Source of the DNA: Frankia casuarinae
GTDB lineage: Bacteria > Actinomycetota > Actinomycetes > Frankiales > Frankiaceae
Reading direction: 5' to 3'
Length of the DNA stretch: 64,000 bases
Assembly (NCBI RefSeq): GCF_000013345.1
Contig: NC_007777.1
Location: forward strand, 992,001-1,056,000
The position numbers and the translations under genes were made by a program. Position 1 is the first letter of the stretch, and each line of letters starts with the position of its first letter. Shown one piece after another: positions 1-9,626 of the stretch. Under the pieces are notes generated by a model. It was not told the DNA's origin. It worked only from the letters and a program-made list of their open reading frames with translations, and made no database searches.

Positions 1-1
1 T

Positions 2-691
2 CCCGATGCGTCCGCGTCGGTCGAGTTCCCGTCGGCCCAGCCTGTTCCCGACGTCTCCGCGTCGGTTGAACGTGCTTCTGCGGGGTCTGAGCCTGCCGTC
101 GCCGCAGCCGAGGCGGTCACGGCCACAGGCGCCGATGAGCAGGCGGTCGATGGCGAGCCGGTGGACGTGCCCGCCGAGCCGGCCGCCGAGGTCGTCGAGG
201 TCATTGAGGTCGTCGAGCCCGACCCGGTCGCCGAGGCGGGTGCGGCGCCGGCCGTGCCGGCCCCGGGGCGCGCCGAGGATCCGGTCACGGTGATCGGCCA
301 GGCCCTGGCCGCCCTGGACGAGGCGATGTCCGTGTTGGGCAGCACGATCGTCCCGGCCTCACTCGATGCGGTAGGTGGTGCGTCGCATGCCTCTCCGTCG
401 CCGGGCGGTACGGTAACCGAGCTTTCCGGGGAGCAGGGGGCTCCCACGGAGCGCGCCGAGGGCGTCGGGGGTGGCAGCCGGCCGGTAGTCGGTGCGCCCC
501 TGCCCACAGGGACGGCCGCGAGCCGGGAGACCCACGAGCCGGCGAGCGGGGGTACCGCACGCCGGGAAGGCGGGGAAGACGGGGCCGGGGGGAGCACCCC
601 GACTTTGGAGAAGGCACCGGCCGATCGCGCGAGCACCGCACCGGTGCGTCGAAGCTGGTGGCGCCGAATGTTTGTCCGTAACGCCCATTGA
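2..691 (+). CDS. C-terminal part of an Ala/Val/Pro/Glu-rich protein, start outside window
   Basis: The frame is open from the first bases of the window, so this is the 3' end of a longer gene. The visible 229 residues are low-complexity, rich in Ala, Val, Pro, Glu and Gly, with runs such as EVVEVIEVVEP and no recognisable catalytic motif. The last residues are basic and aromatic (RRSWWRRMFVRNAH), which could be a membrane-proximal or nucleic-acid-contacting tail. The codon pattern fits a real gene. The function is unknown, and the missing N-terminus could carry a defined domain. Confidence 0.55.
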   Translation, partial: PDASASVEFPSAQPVPDVSASVERASAGSEPAVAAAEAVTATGADEQAVDGEPVDVPAEPAAEVVEVIEVVEPDPVAEAGAAPAVPAPGRAEDPVTVIGQALAALDEAMSVLGSTIVPASLDAVGGASHASPSPGGTVTELSGEQGAPTERAEGVGGGSRPVVGAPLPTGTAASRETHEPASGGTARREGGEDGAGGSTPTLEKAPADRASTAPVRRSWWRRMFVRNAH

Positions 692-801
692 TGTAACTAG
701 CGGTACATAGTCGGCAGTGGGACCGGCTGTCGTCAGCTGAAGCGTCGACGATGTTGATCGGCAATAACGTTTCGAGCGTCACCGATCTACCAGGGGAGAG
801 C

Positions 802-2163
802 ATGTCCATGCGAGCGAGATCGCTCGTCGCCGCCGCCGCCATTGTGCTGTCGTCGCTGGCGCTCGTCGCCTGCGGCAGCCGGGCCAGTAGCAGCGGAACG
901 ACCTCGGCCGGCAACAAACCGGCCGGGGTGTCGAACAATACAGCTTCGGATATCGGCGTCACGCCGACCGAGATCAAGATCGGTACAATCGCTGGCCTGA
1001 GCAGCGGTTTCGGACCGGACACGTTCTCCGCCTCACTGTACGGGGCGCGGGCCTATTTCAAGGCGCTCAACGCCGCGGGCGGAGTAAACGGGCGCACCGT
1101 GAACCTCGTCGAGTGTGACGACAAGGGCAGCGGGGACGGAAATGCGAACTGCGCGCACAAGCTCGTCGACGACGAGAAGGTCTTCGCGCTCGCCGGGGTG
1201 ACGGCGTTCGACTACACGGGTGCGCAGTACATCAACTCCAAGGGTGTTCCGGATATCGGCGGCCAGCCCGTGTCCGCCGCCTACGATCAGTATCCGCACC
1301 TGTACTCGATCTACGGCAGCTATTATCCGCGCACCGGCAGCCGTCCCGGCTACAACGGCACGCTCTACGCGGGGACCGAGATCTACCGCTGGTTCAAGCA
1401 GAATCTGAAGACCAACGTCGCCGGGGTTGTGTACTACAACGTCGCCCCGTCGGAGCGGTACGCCAAGTCGATCGCGGACGGCCTGCGCAAGGAGGGCTAC
1501 ACGGTCGTCGAGGAGCAGATCAATCTCGGCGCCCCGAGTTGGGACGCAACGGTCCTCGACCTCAAGCGGCGCGGCGTCCAGATCGTCTTCGACGCGATGG
1601 ACGACGGCGGTAACGCTCAGCTGTGCAACGCCATCGAGTCCCAGAAACTGCCGATCACGGCGAAGGTGACCCCGCCGCAGGGCTGGGCCAACAACATCCG
1701 CCAGGTCTACAGCGCCTCCCCGAACTGCCGGAACACGATCTACTCCACCGGCGGCACCGCCAACTATGCGGACACTCAGATTCCCGCGGTCGCCACGTTC
1801 CAGAAGGATCTGCAGGCGGCCGCGCCCGATCGGGTGGCCAAGATGAACCTGTGGATGCTCGAGGGTTACGCCTCGGCCCAGTGGCTGACCGACGCGATCC
1901 GCTCCTGCGGCGCCGACGTCACCCGCGCCTGCGTCGAGGCGTACATGAACAGCGGCAAGGACTACGACGGTCACGGCCTGCTCATCCCGACCGGCCGGAA
2001 CTTCAAGAAGTCGCCTGAACCGCCGTCGCAGGAGGAGAACTGCCTCAACGTCGCCCGTTGGCAGGACTCGGCGAACGGCAACCAGGGTGGCTGGGTGACC
2101 CAGGTCAAGGACATGAACACCAACTGCTTCACCGTCCCGGATCTGCCCTACCCGGCCGGCTGA
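802..2163 (+). CDS. ABC transporter substrate-binding lipoprotein, branched-chain amino acid (LivK) type
   Basis: A 453-residue secreted binding protein. The N-terminus has basic residues, a hydrophobic stretch and a lipobox ending LVAC with Cys24 as the likely lipidation site. A Thr/Ser-rich linker follows, then a type-1 periplasmic binding fold containing IKIGTIAGLSSGFGPD and the NAAGGVNGRTVNLVECDD motif typical of Leu/Ile/Val and amide/urea binding proteins. The start is the ATG preceded by AGGGGAGAG. It lies convergent to the transporter operon at 2288-6077, separated by a terminator. The ligand cannot be told from sequence. Confidence 0.88.
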   Translation: MSMRARSLVAAAAIVLSSLALVACGSRASSSGTTSAGNKPAGVSNNTASDIGVTPTEIKIGTIAGLSSGFGPDTFSASLYGARAYFKALNAAGGVNGRTVNLVECDDKGSGDGNANCAHKLVDDEKVFALAGVTAFDYTGAQYINSKGVPDIGGQPVSAAYDQYPHLYSIYGSYYPRTGSRPGYNGTLYAGTEIYRWFKQNLKTNVAGVVYYNVAPSERYAKSIADGLRKEGYTVVEEQINLGAPSWDATVLDLKRRGVQIVFDAMDDGGNAQLCNAIESQKLPITAKVTPPQGWANNIRQVYSASPNCRNTIYSTGGTANYADTQIPAVATFQKDLQAAAPDRVAKMNLWMLEGYASAQWLTDAIRSCGADVTRACVEAYMNSGKDYDGHGLLIPTGRNFKKSPEPPSQEENCLNVARWQDSANGNQGGWVTQVKDMNTNCFTVPDLPYPAG

Positions 2164-2192
2164 TCTCTCGCGGGACCGCCTGCGTGATCCCG

Positions 2193-2247
2193 GGCCCCGG
2201 TCGGGGCAACCCTCCACGGCACCGCGGAGGGAACCTCGACCGGGGCC
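2193..2247. terminator. Terminator hairpin between convergent transporter genes
   Basis: GGCCCCGGTCG pairs with CGACCGGGGCC and is followed by TTT. A smaller CCCTCC/GGAGGG hairpin is nested in the loop. It sits between the ends of the binding-protein gene and the livF gene and could serve both. Confidence 0.7.
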
Positions 2248-2287
2248 TTTCACATCGGGGGGCCTTTCACCGAGGCCTTTCGCGGCC

Positions 2288-2962
2288 CTACGCTCGGAAT
2301 TCCTCCGGCCCGCCCGCGAAGGACCGCTCGCCCCGGTGCAGGACGTAGACCAGGTCCGCCATCGCCAGGGCCTGCTCGGTGTACTGGTCGGCGAGCACGA
2401 CGGTGGTGCCCGACGATGCGACCGTCGCAAGCCAGCCGAACAGGTCCGCGGCGACCTTCGGGGATAGTCCGAGCGACAGCTCGTCGACCATCAGGACCGA
2501 GGGGCGGGCCAGCAGGGCGCGGGCGAGTGCCAGCATTCGCCGCTCACCGCCCGACATCGATCCGGCCCGCTGCGTCAGCCGCTCCCGCAGCCGGGGGAAC
2601 GACTCCAGCGCGGGGGTGATGTCGGGGTGCCCGCTGGCCTCCGCGATGATCTGCAGATTGTCCCGGACCGACAGGGTGGCGAAGACGGCCCGTTCGTCCG
2701 GCACGAGCATCAGTCCTCGGCGGGCCCGGTCGACGGTGGACACCTTGGTGATGTCCTCGCCGCGCCAGGTCAGACTGCCCGAACGCAGTGGGATCAGCCC
2801 GGCCAGCACCCGTAGGGTGGTGCTCTTGCCCGCGCCGTTGACCCCGAGCAGGGCGGTGACCTTGCCGGGGGGGATGGCAAGGTCCAGACCGTGCAGGACC
2901 TCCACGGTCCCGTAGCCGGCCCGTGCCCCGGTCAGTTCGAGTTCGGCCGTCGCCGTGGTCAC
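2288..2962 (-). CDS. livF: ABC transporter ATP-binding protein, LivF type
   Basis: A 224-residue ABC ATPase, the normal length for LivF. It shows Walker A (GVNGAGKST), the signature MSGGERRMLALARALL, and Walker B SVLMVDELSLGLSP. The last of these is the LivF-type form, with E-L-S-L-G-L after the aspartate. The GTG start overlaps the livG stop (GTGA), so the two are translationally coupled. It should power uptake through the fused permease encoded upstream. Last gene of the operon. Confidence 0.92.
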   Translation of the reverse strand: MTTATAELELTGARAGYGTVEVLHGLDLAIPPGKVTALLGVNGAGKSTTLRVLAGLIPLRSGSLTWRGEDITKVSTVDRARRGLMLVPDERAVFATLSVRDNLQIIAEASGHPDITPALESFPRLRERLTQRAGSMSGGERRMLALARALLARPSVLMVDELSLGLSPKVAADLFGWLATVASSGTTVVLADQYTEQALAMADLVYVLHRGERSFAGGPEEFRA

Positions 2963-3762
2963 CGTGCCTCCTGCGGCTGCTTCAGGACCGTTTCATCGTG
3001 GCGATGGGCAGCCTGGGCCAGGTACACCGACCGCACGGTCGGGTCGTCGCGGACGTGCCCGGGATCGCCGGACGCGACGACCCGACCGCCGACCATGGCG
3101 TACACCTGGTCGGCGACGGAGAAGACCAGGTCGACGTCGTGGTCGACGATCAGGATGCCGACCCCGTCGTCGGCGGTCCGGCGCAGCAGCTGCGAGAACC
3201 TGGCGGTCTCGTCGTTGTCCAGACCGCTGGCGGGCTCGTCGAGCAGCAGGATGTCCGGCTGGGCGCACAGCGCCCGCGCGAACTCGACCAGCCGCAGGGC
3301 ACCGGTGGGCAGCGTGCCGGCGATGGTGTCCCGCAGGTCGGACAGGCCGAGGGAGCCGAGGGTTTCCTCGACGAGGCGGCTGACGTGTCCTCGGCCCTTG
3401 GACGCCAGGCCCAGCAGGCCGCCGGCATAGTCCCGGTGCCGGTTTTCCGCGCCGACAAGCAGGTTGTCCGCGACCGTGAGGGTGGGGAAGAGCGAGGGAA
3501 CCTGGAAGGTCTGCACCAGACCACGCCGGGACCGGATGTCCGGCCGCATTTTTGTGATGTCGCTCTTGTCGAGCAGGACCTTGCCCTCGTCGGGCTGCTC
3601 GACCCCGGTCAGCAGGCTGAACAGCGTCGACTTCCCGGCACCGTTCGGGCCGATGAGGCCGGTGATCACGCCCTGGGGGGCGACAAGGTCGACGTGGTCG
3701 ACCGCGGTCAGACCGCCGTAGCGGCGGACCAGGCCAACGGCCTGTAGCACGTGCCGACTCAT
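2959..3762 (-). CDS. livG: ABC transporter ATP-binding protein, LivG type
   Basis: A 267-residue ABC ATPase with Walker A GPNGAGKSTL, the DIRSRRGLVQTFQ segment typical of LivG, a weakly conserved signature region (ALRLVEFARALC) and Walker B ILLLDEPASGLD. The ATG start overlaps the permease stop (ATGA), which fixes the start. A longer upstream reading frame only runs antisense-like through the permease gene and is ignored. It pairs with LivF to form the ATPase heterodimer at the cytoplasmic face. Confidence 0.92.
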   Translation of the reverse strand: MSRHVLQAVGLVRRYGGLTAVDHVDLVAPQGVITGLIGPNGAGKSTLFSLLTGVEQPDEGKVLLDKSDITKMRPDIRSRRGLVQTFQVPSLFPTLTVADNLLVGAENRHRDYAGGLLGLASKGRGHVSRLVEETLGSLGLSDLRDTIAGTLPTGALRLVEFARALCAQPDILLLDEPASGLDNDETARFSQLLRRTADDGVGILIVDHDVDLVFSVADQVYAMVGGRVVASGDPGHVRDDPTVRSVYLAQAAHRHDETVLKQPQEAR

Positions 3763-6077
3763 ACCCGACCTCCGTCCCGCAGGGAGGTCGCCGCCGCGGG
3801 TCCCGAACCCCCCTGCTCGTGGCCCACGTGACCTGGTGAGGTGGGGTAGACGTCGGCGGGCAGGCCACCGCGCTCGCCGCGGGGCGCGGGGGGCAGCAGC
3901 GGTGCGCCGCTCGACCGGGCCGCATACTCCTGCACCAGGGTCAGCAGGCTGGCCCCGAACGGGGTCGGCCGCGGCGAGCCCGGTGGCAGCACGGGCGAGG
4001 AGCGGCCCGGAGGCCAGCTCGCGGATGGCCCGGGCTGGGCGGCCCCCAGAGGCGCGCCGATCCCGCCGATCCCGGAGATCCCGGTGACGCCGGTGATGCC
4101 AGTGGTCGCTGGCAGGTATCCGACGGCGGAGATGCGCACCGGCACCGGACGCGGTGCCCGATGGTTGGGATCGACGAAGCCGTCCGCGAGGTGGAGGGCG
4201 AGCAGCCGCAGCAGACCCCGGACGGCCGAGGCCAGGCCGCCGGGCATCCAGCCGAGGGCGAGGGCGAGGATGCCGATGGCGAGGATCGAGGATCCGGCCG
4301 GCGCCAGTACGTCGATCGTGACGATGAACGCCGCGGCGACGATCGCGCCGGCCGCGCTGTCGGCGCCGAAGACGACCACGGCGGTGAACCACAGCAGGCT
4401 CTGCAACGGTGCGAAGTCGTCGGCGGAGAACGAGTAGCTGCTGTGCACCAGCAGCGCACCACCCAGCCCGGCGACGACGGAGGAGACGGTGAAGGCCAGC
4501 AGCTTGAGGTTGCGGACGTCAACCCCGACCGCCGCCGCACCCTCCGCATGGTCACGCACGGCGAGCAGCGCCCGACCGAGCCGACCGCGATGCAGATTAC
4601 CCACGAAGAACAGGCCGAGGCCCAGGCAGACCAGTTCAAGGACGTAGAACGCCTCGTCGGGCAGCTCCCAGCCGAAGAACGTCAGCGGGTCGAGGTAGAG
4701 GCCGGTCGCGAAGGTGGGCTGTTCGAAGACGAAACGGCTGACCACGGCGCCGACCGCGAAGGTGGTCAGCGCCAGGGTGAGGCCGCGGCGGCGGATCGCT
4801 GGGTAGCCGGTGATCAGACCGATCGGGGCGACGAGCAGGGCGCCGATGAACATCGACGCGACGCCCGGCAGCTTCGGCAGTCCGAACAGGTCACCGTTGG
4901 CGAGCTTGAGTGACAGCAGCGCCCCGAGGCCCGCGTAGCCGGCCGAGCCCAGGGAGAGCTGGCCGCTGTAGCCGGTGACGATGACCACCGACAGGAAGAT
5001 GAGGGCGAGCGCCGGGACCATGAACGCCGAACGCAGATCGGACGGGGCGAAGGTGAGCGGTGCGAGCAGCAGCGCGGCACCGCCGAGCTTGCCCAGGAAG
5101 TCGCGGCGGGCCTTGGTCTGGCTGGCCGGGCCCGACGGCGGTGCGCCGCGGCTGGAGAAGCTGGCGGTGGTCCCGGAGTCGCCGGTGCCGAGCTCGCGCA
5201 GCTTCGGCACCGCGAGCAGCAGGACCAGCAGGGCGACGATGAACAGGTTCGACTGCAGGACGGTGAGGATCTGGCCCGCGTTACCGTCGAGGGTGAACTG
5301 CTTGAGTTCGCTCTGCAGGACGGCGATGCCCAGGGCCGTGAGGACGGCCACCGGCATGCTCGACAGCCGGGCCGCCACCACCACCGCAAAGGTCTCCAGC
5401 ACCAGCAGGGTCAGCCCGTACGGGGTGAGTTGAAAGCGGGGGGCGAGCAGGATGCCGGTGAGGCCGGCGAGCGTCGTCCCCGCCGCCCAGCCAGCCGCGG
5501 CGACCTGGTCCGCGGGAACACCGGACAGCTCGGCGAGCTGCCGGTCGTCGACGACCGCGCGGATCTGGCGGCCAAACACCGTGCGGGTGGCGATGACGCC
5601 GATGACCGCGCAGAACACCACGACCATCGCGAGCTCGGCCAGCGCGTCGACACCGATCCGGGTGTCACCGAACAGCTTCACCGACGAGTTCGGGAAGATG
5701 CTTGGTGCGTCACTACGCGAGCCCAGACCCCAGATGCCCGCCGTCATCCCGAGGGTGAGGACCAGCACACCGAGGCTGGCGACCAGGGATTCGGCCGCCG
5801 ATGCGCGGCGACGGGCCAGCGGCCGGAAGACCAACCGCTCCAGCAGCAGGCCGATCCCGGGGGACACCACGGCGAGCGCGATGATGGCGGCCAGCCAGAT
5901 CGGCAGCCCCCACACGACCACCATCTCGCGGAAGACGTACGCCACCAGCGTGGCGATGCCGCCCTGGGCCAGGTTGAGGACCCCGTTGGTGCGGTAGGTG
6001 ACCAGCAGGCCGATACCGGACAGGGCGGCGATCGCCCCGAGGGAGATCCCCGCCAGTCCCAGGTCGATGCTGGTCAC
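3759..6077 (-). CDS. Fused LivH-LivM branched-chain amino-acid-type permease
   Basis: A 772-residue membrane protein joining both permease subunits in one chain. Residues about 1-295 are LivH-like (start MTSIDLGLAGISLGAIAAL, NLAQGGIATL near residue 36). Residues about 340-640 are LivM-like (GYSGQLSLGSAGYAGLGA, a strongly conserved LivM motif). A tail of about 130 residues is rich in Pro, Gly, Ser and short GI/GV/TG repeats and has no clear membrane segment. It is first in the operon, with livG overlapping its stop. The fusion fixes 1:1 stoichiometry. The role of the tail is unknown. Confidence 0.88.
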   Translation of the reverse strand: MTSIDLGLAGISLGAIAALSGIGLLVTYRTNGVLNLAQGGIATLVAYVFREMVVVWGLPIWLAAIIALAVVSPGIGLLLERLVFRPLARRRASAAESLVASLGVLVLTLGMTAGIWGLGSRSDAPSIFPNSSVKLFGDTRIGVDALAELAMVVVFCAVIGVIATRTVFGRQIRAVVDDRQLAELSGVPADQVAAAGWAAGTTLAGLTGILLAPRFQLTPYGLTLLVLETFAVVVAARLSSMPVAVLTALGIAVLQSELKQFTLDGNAGQILTVLQSNLFIVALLVLLLAVPKLRELGTGDSGTTASFSSRGAPPSGPASQTKARRDFLGKLGGAALLLAPLTFAPSDLRSAFMVPALALIFLSVVIVTGYSGQLSLGSAGYAGLGALLSLKLANGDLFGLPKLPGVASMFIGALLVAPIGLITGYPAIRRRGLTLALTTFAVGAVVSRFVFEQPTFATGLYLDPLTFFGWELPDEAFYVLELVCLGLGLFFVGNLHRGRLGRALLAVRDHAEGAAAVGVDVRNLKLLAFTVSSVVAGLGGALLVHSSYSFSADDFAPLQSLLWFTAVVVFGADSAAGAIVAAAFIVTIDVLAPAGSSILAIGILALALGWMPGGLASAVRGLLRLLALHLADGFVDPNHRAPRPVPVRISAVGYLPATTGITGVTGISGIGGIGAPLGAAQPGPSASWPPGRSSPVLPPGSPRPTPFGASLLTLVQEYAARSSGAPLLPPAPRGERGGLPADVYPTSPGHVGHEQGGSGPAAATSLRDGGRV

Positions 6078-6179
6078 CGGGCACTCCCTGGGAGCCGGTC
6101 GTCGCCGTCCGCCGGGTCACATGTGATCACGGAACTGCTCGCCTTCCGCACCGTGGCATCGTTGGAAACGCAGGCTCTG

Positions 6180-6680
6180 TCAGGCGTGCTGGCCGGGTGT
6201 GGTGGCATTCGCGGCGGGTGCCTGGCCGCCCCCGGGGTCCGTCACAGCGAAGCGCGAGTTCTGCTGGTGCGTGGCCGTTGTCTGCTGGTACGAGCCGGTC
6301 TGCTGGTACGAGCCCTGGGGGCGGGTGGCCGGCTGACCGGCCTCGGGTGCGGCACCCGCGCCCGCCGCCGCGATGATCAGCGAGTGTAGGTCGTCGACCT
6401 GGCCGGCGGTGTGGGCCTGGGCGGCCTGAGCGGCGTCGAAGCGGTCGGCCACCAGCAGCGCACTTCCCACCAGAATGAGTGCTAGGCCCCCAAAACCGCC
6501 GGAAACCACGTAGGGTAGTTGGAAAGCGACGTCCGTCTCCTTGGAGACACCCAGGTAGCAGCCGAGCAGAAGTACGCCGCCGGCGGCCATCACCACCCAT
6601 CCGCGCAGCGCGCGGACCACGTCGACCACCAGGCGCGATGTGGGCCGCGGGTTATCGGTCCCAGCGGTCTGCTCGTCCAC
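6180..6680 (-). CDS. Small two-helix membrane protein, unknown function
   Basis: A 166-residue protein with two predicted membrane segments (around WVVMAAGGVLLLGCYLGV and GFGGLALILVGSALLVA) and a hydrophilic, Gln/Thr/Ala-rich C-terminal half with a duplicated GSYQQT motif. The GTG start was chosen because GGGGGAG lies six bases upstream. An upstream in-frame TTG is possible but has no comparable ribosome-binding site. It sits just upstream of the transporter operon on the same strand, with a 100-bp gap. I do not recognise the family. Confidence 0.6.
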   Translation of the reverse strand: MDEQTAGTDNPRPTSRLVVDVVRALRGWVVMAAGGVLLLGCYLGVSKETDVAFQLPYVVSGGFGGLALILVGSALLVADRFDAAQAAQAHTAGQVDDLHSLIIAAAGAGAAPEAGQPATRPQGSYQQTGSYQQTTATHQQNSRFAVTDPGGGQAPAANATTPGQHA

Positions 6681-6973
6681 TTTCGTCTCCCCCAAGGAGC
6701 ATGTCGTCGTCGGTCATGCGGCGCGGTCGTGCGGGCGGCGCGGTCGTGCGGCGGAGCCTCCGCGTGGAGCCCGCCCCCGAGATGATCCGGGTCACGACAG
6801 GCGTCAGATTAGTGTGCGGAGATGAACAGGTGCTCCGTCGGGTGGCCCACGGCTGTTCCCGGCGAGCTCCGGCGGCACGGGAAGCTCCGTCGCATTAGGT
6901 ATACGAGGATAAGCCGGCCGATGGAAGGCCTTGCGAAGTATGCCCGTCTGCAACCAGTCTGCTACTCTATGTC

Positions 6974-7015
6974 GGCTGGCGGCTGGCGGCTGGCGGCTGG
7001 CGGCTGGCGGCTGGC
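6974..7015. repeat. Six copies of a 7-bp tandem repeat in a gene-free stretch
   Basis: Six exact copies of GGCTGGC lie in the 440-bp gap 6681-7119. More GC-rich repetition follows (two GGGCCACCGC-like units near 7095). No gene, RNA or clear promoter is visible in the gap. The repeats are just beyond the stop of the epimerase gene. Confidence 0.85.
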
Positions 7016-7119
7016 TGTCGGGCCAGGGGGAAGGGCCGGGAGGGATGCCAGCCGCAGCCTGCCGCACCGCGGGCCGATGCCTGCCGCATCGCGGGCCACC
7101 GCGGGGCCACCGCGGGGCC

Positions 7120-8124
7120 TCAGGTGATGCTCGGAGCGATCCGCTGGCGTGGCGGCAGGGCGGTGGCCCCGGCCGGTGCCGGCCCCCGGCCCCAGCGCCA
7201 CGCGTCGGCGACGATGCGGTCGATGCTCGACGCCGGAGAGCTCCAGCCGAGATCGGCGCGGATCCGGGTGCTGTCACCGATCAGCGTCCTCGGTTCGGAG
7301 ACCGGCGGACAGTGGACGCGGCGGACCGGGCGCCCGGCGACCCGGCCGACCGCGGCGAGCACGTCGGTGACACTCACCCCGACGCCGCTGCCCACGTTGA
7401 ACACCGCGCAGTGCCCGGGGCGCGCGGCGACCAGCGCCGTCAGGTAGGCCGTCGCCATGTCCACGACGTGGACGTACTCCCGCAGCGCGAGGCCGTCCCC
7501 GTTGACCCGGAACACGTCCCGGCACCCGCTCGCCACGGCGATCGCCGCCGGGATGATCCGGCTGCCGTCGCGGTCGATGTGTCCCGCGACGGCACCCGCG
7601 ACGTTGAAGGAACGTAGGATCACCGCGCCGAGCAGCCCGGTGCCGGCCTGGTGGGACAGCAGCCGCTCGGCGGCGAACTTGGAGGTTCCGTAGGGGTTCG
7701 CCGGGTCGGGTGGGCAGGTCTCCGGGATCCGGGCGAGGTCGACGTTGCCGTAGACCGCGCAGGTGGATCCGAAGACGAACGCGGGTGCGACCCCGGTGTG
7801 TTCGGCGCCCTCCTCCAGGGCGGCCAGCAGGTTGATGGTGCCGGTCAGGTTTGTCTGGAAGTAGCGCACGGGATCCAGCCGCGACTCCCGCACCCGGGTC
7901 AGGGCCGCGAGATGGCACACCCCCTCGAATCCCCGGCTGACCCCCGCCGCGGCCAGCTGGCGGGGATCGAGCAGGTCCGCGGCCACCACCTCGACATCGG
8001 GGGCGAACCGCGGCGTGGTCATCGGCTCGCGGACCATCGCCGTAACCTGGTGTCCGGCGGTGGCGAGCATGTCCGTGACCACTCCGCCGATGAAGCCGGC
8101 CGCGCCGGTGACAAGGACGCGCAT
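7120..8124 (-). CDS. NAD-dependent epimerase/dehydratase (extended SDR, GalE-like)
   Basis: A 334-residue extended short-chain dehydrogenase. The N-terminal Rossmann motif GAAGFIGG binds NAD. The catalytic pair is in NPYGTSK (Tyr-x3-Lys) near residue 145, with the supporting Ser/Thr in VFGSTCAVYG. The length and the asparagine in NVAGAVAGH fit UDP-glucose 4-epimerase-like enzymes, but the exact nucleotide sugar cannot be told. It lies 8 bp downstream of the regulator gene at 8133-9626 and is probably co-transcribed with it. Confidence 0.85.
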   Translation of the reverse strand: MRVLVTGAAGFIGGVVTDMLATAGHQVTAMVREPMTTPRFAPDVEVVAADLLDPRQLAAAGVSRGFEGVCHLAALTRVRESRLDPVRYFQTNLTGTINLLAALEEGAEHTGVAPAFVFGSTCAVYGNVDLARIPETCPPDPANPYGTSKFAAERLLSHQAGTGLLGAVILRSFNVAGAVAGHIDRDGSRIIPAAIAVASGCRDVFRVNGDGLALREYVHVVDMATAYLTALVAARPGHCAVFNVGSGVGVSVTDVLAAVGRVAGRPVRRVHCPPVSEPRTLIGDSTRIRADLGWSSPASSIDRIVADAWRWGRGPAPAGATALPPRQRIAPSIT

Positions 8125-8132
8125 GTCCGGGA

Positions 8133-9626
8133 TCAGGATGCGGCCCGCATGCGCATCCCGAGGAGGGTCTCCCGGTGGCGCCAGGCGAGTTCCAGGCAGG
8201 CGGCGGCCGACGGGGCGATGGGCTCGGTGTCGACGAGACGGCGCAGCGCCGAGTGGGTGAACGGGATGCCCTCGGTCACCGACCGGTTCGGACCCGCGGT
8301 GACGACCGATCCCTCGGCATTGGTCTGGACCATGCTGCCGAAAAGCCGGTCGAAGGCGTCGGCGTCCACCACGACGACGGTGAGGATCTCGCCGAACAGA
8401 GTGAGCGCGTCCAGCCCGATCCCGAAGTACGACACCCGCATGGCGCCGGACCGACGCGCCTGCTCGAACGAACGGAACGGCTCGTCGGTGTCATAGTCGA
8501 TCGGGCTGGACGAGCTGCCGTCGTGCTCCGGGTTGCCCAGCAGCTCCTCGCTCAGCTCACGCATGATGTTGCGCCACAGGTCGAAGTCGGCCTCATGGTG
8601 GAACGGGGTGATGCCCGACGGCTGGAAGACCCCGGCCGGGATGACGTGGTACACCCCGCCCGCGGTCGCGACCGAGCCCGCGCTGCGCCGGTGCAGGAAG
8701 AAGCTCGCCTGGCCGCCGCGATCGTGGCGGATCGTGAGCGTGTTGATGGACGGCAGGGCCGCCCGCCGGGTGAAGTCGAACGGATCTCCGATGCGCGCCC
8801 GGAAGGGCAGCGCGGGCCAGGACAGTCCGCTGCCGGCCATCGCGGCCGCCGTCTCGTGTGCGACGGTCTCGCAGACGTCGACGGCGTCGAAGTACGTCGT
8901 GTGGGCGAAGCTCAGCGACGGATGGTTGTCCGTTGACGGTCCCGCGGTCCCGTCACCGCCGATATCGAGCAGGCGAAAACTGAGCCGGTTCTCGAACAGG
9001 GTCGGCCGGTCGAGGTCCCGCATCGCCCGCGTGTAGCGCTGGTAGCGGTTCTGCTGACCGCCTCCACCGAGCAGGGGCCGGCTACCGGCCGTCTCGGGTT
9101 CGTCTCCCCTGATCGTGGGGGCCTCGGCGCTATCGTGCCACCCAAGGGTGACATCGTCGATGTCCACCGGGGTGTCCCACACCCAGCCGGGTCGGGCCAG
9201 TAGCCCGCTGCCGAGTCGGTCGGTTTCCGGGTAGAGCCGCACCGCCGCGCGGGCGAGGCTGATCCGATGGTGGTTGAGGTGATCGCGGGTGAGCCGCCAC
9301 GCGCGTTGGCTCGCGGCGGCCTGCTCGGCCGCCGGACTGCGCGGCGCTGTCTCCCGGCGACGGTCCGTCATCGATCCCGGGGCCAGGCCGACGTCCTCGG
9401 GGGACAGCGCCAGATTGCGGGCGATGTGACGGAGCGTCGAGATGTCGTGGATAGCCCGCCGGCCGCTCTCCACCTTGGATACGTAGGACTGGTCGAAGCC
9501 CAGACGGTCGGCGAGCTGCTGCTGCGTGAGGCCGTGGGCCTGCCGGTACGCGCGTAGGAGTTGGCCCACACCAACGCTGGTGGGAGTAGAACGCGGCGGC
9601 GTCCATAGCCAAGTGTGACCGGTCAC
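8133..9626 (-). CDS. XRE-family regulator with large C-terminal domain
   Basis: About 497 residues. The N-terminus carries a Cro/C1-type helix-turn-helix (GLTQQQLADRLGFDQSYVSKVESGRR, read in two halves). The remaining 400 residues hold an unclassified domain with a segment HHEADFDLWRNIMRELSEELLG that resembles a NUDIX box without matching it fully. GTG was chosen as start because GAGGG lies upstream; a TTG two codons earlier is possible. Actinobacteria carry many regulators of this layout with unknown ligands. It is followed directly by the epimerase gene. Confidence 0.7.
   Translation of the reverse strand: MTGHTWLWTPPRSTPTSVGVGQLLRAYRQAHGLTQQQLADRLGFDQSYVSKVESGRRAIHDISTLRHIARNLALSPEDVGLAPGSMTDRRRETAPRSPAAEQAAASQRAWRLTRDHLNHHRISLARAAVRLYPETDRLGSGLLARPGWVWDTPVDIDDVTLGWHDSAEAPTIRGDEPETAGSRPLLGGGGQQNRYQRYTRAMRDLDRPTLFENRLSFRLLDIGGDGTAGPSTDNHPSLSFAHTTYFDAVDVCETVAHETAAAMAGSGLSWPALPFRARIGDPFDFTRRAALPSINTLTIRHDRGGQASFFLHRRSAGSVATAGGVYHVIPAGVFQPSGITPFHHEADFDLWRNIMRELSEELLGNPEHDGSSSSPIDYDTDEPFRSFEQARRSGAMRVSYFGIGLDALTLFGEILTVVVVDADAFDRLFGSMVQTNAEGSVVTAGPNRSVTEGIPFTHSALRRLVDTEPIAPSAAACLELAWRHRETLLGMRMRAAS

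Noticed and set aside
1033-2430. 465-codon minus-strand frame over the binding protein and terminator
   Set aside because: Crosses a terminator and two real genes; shadow only.
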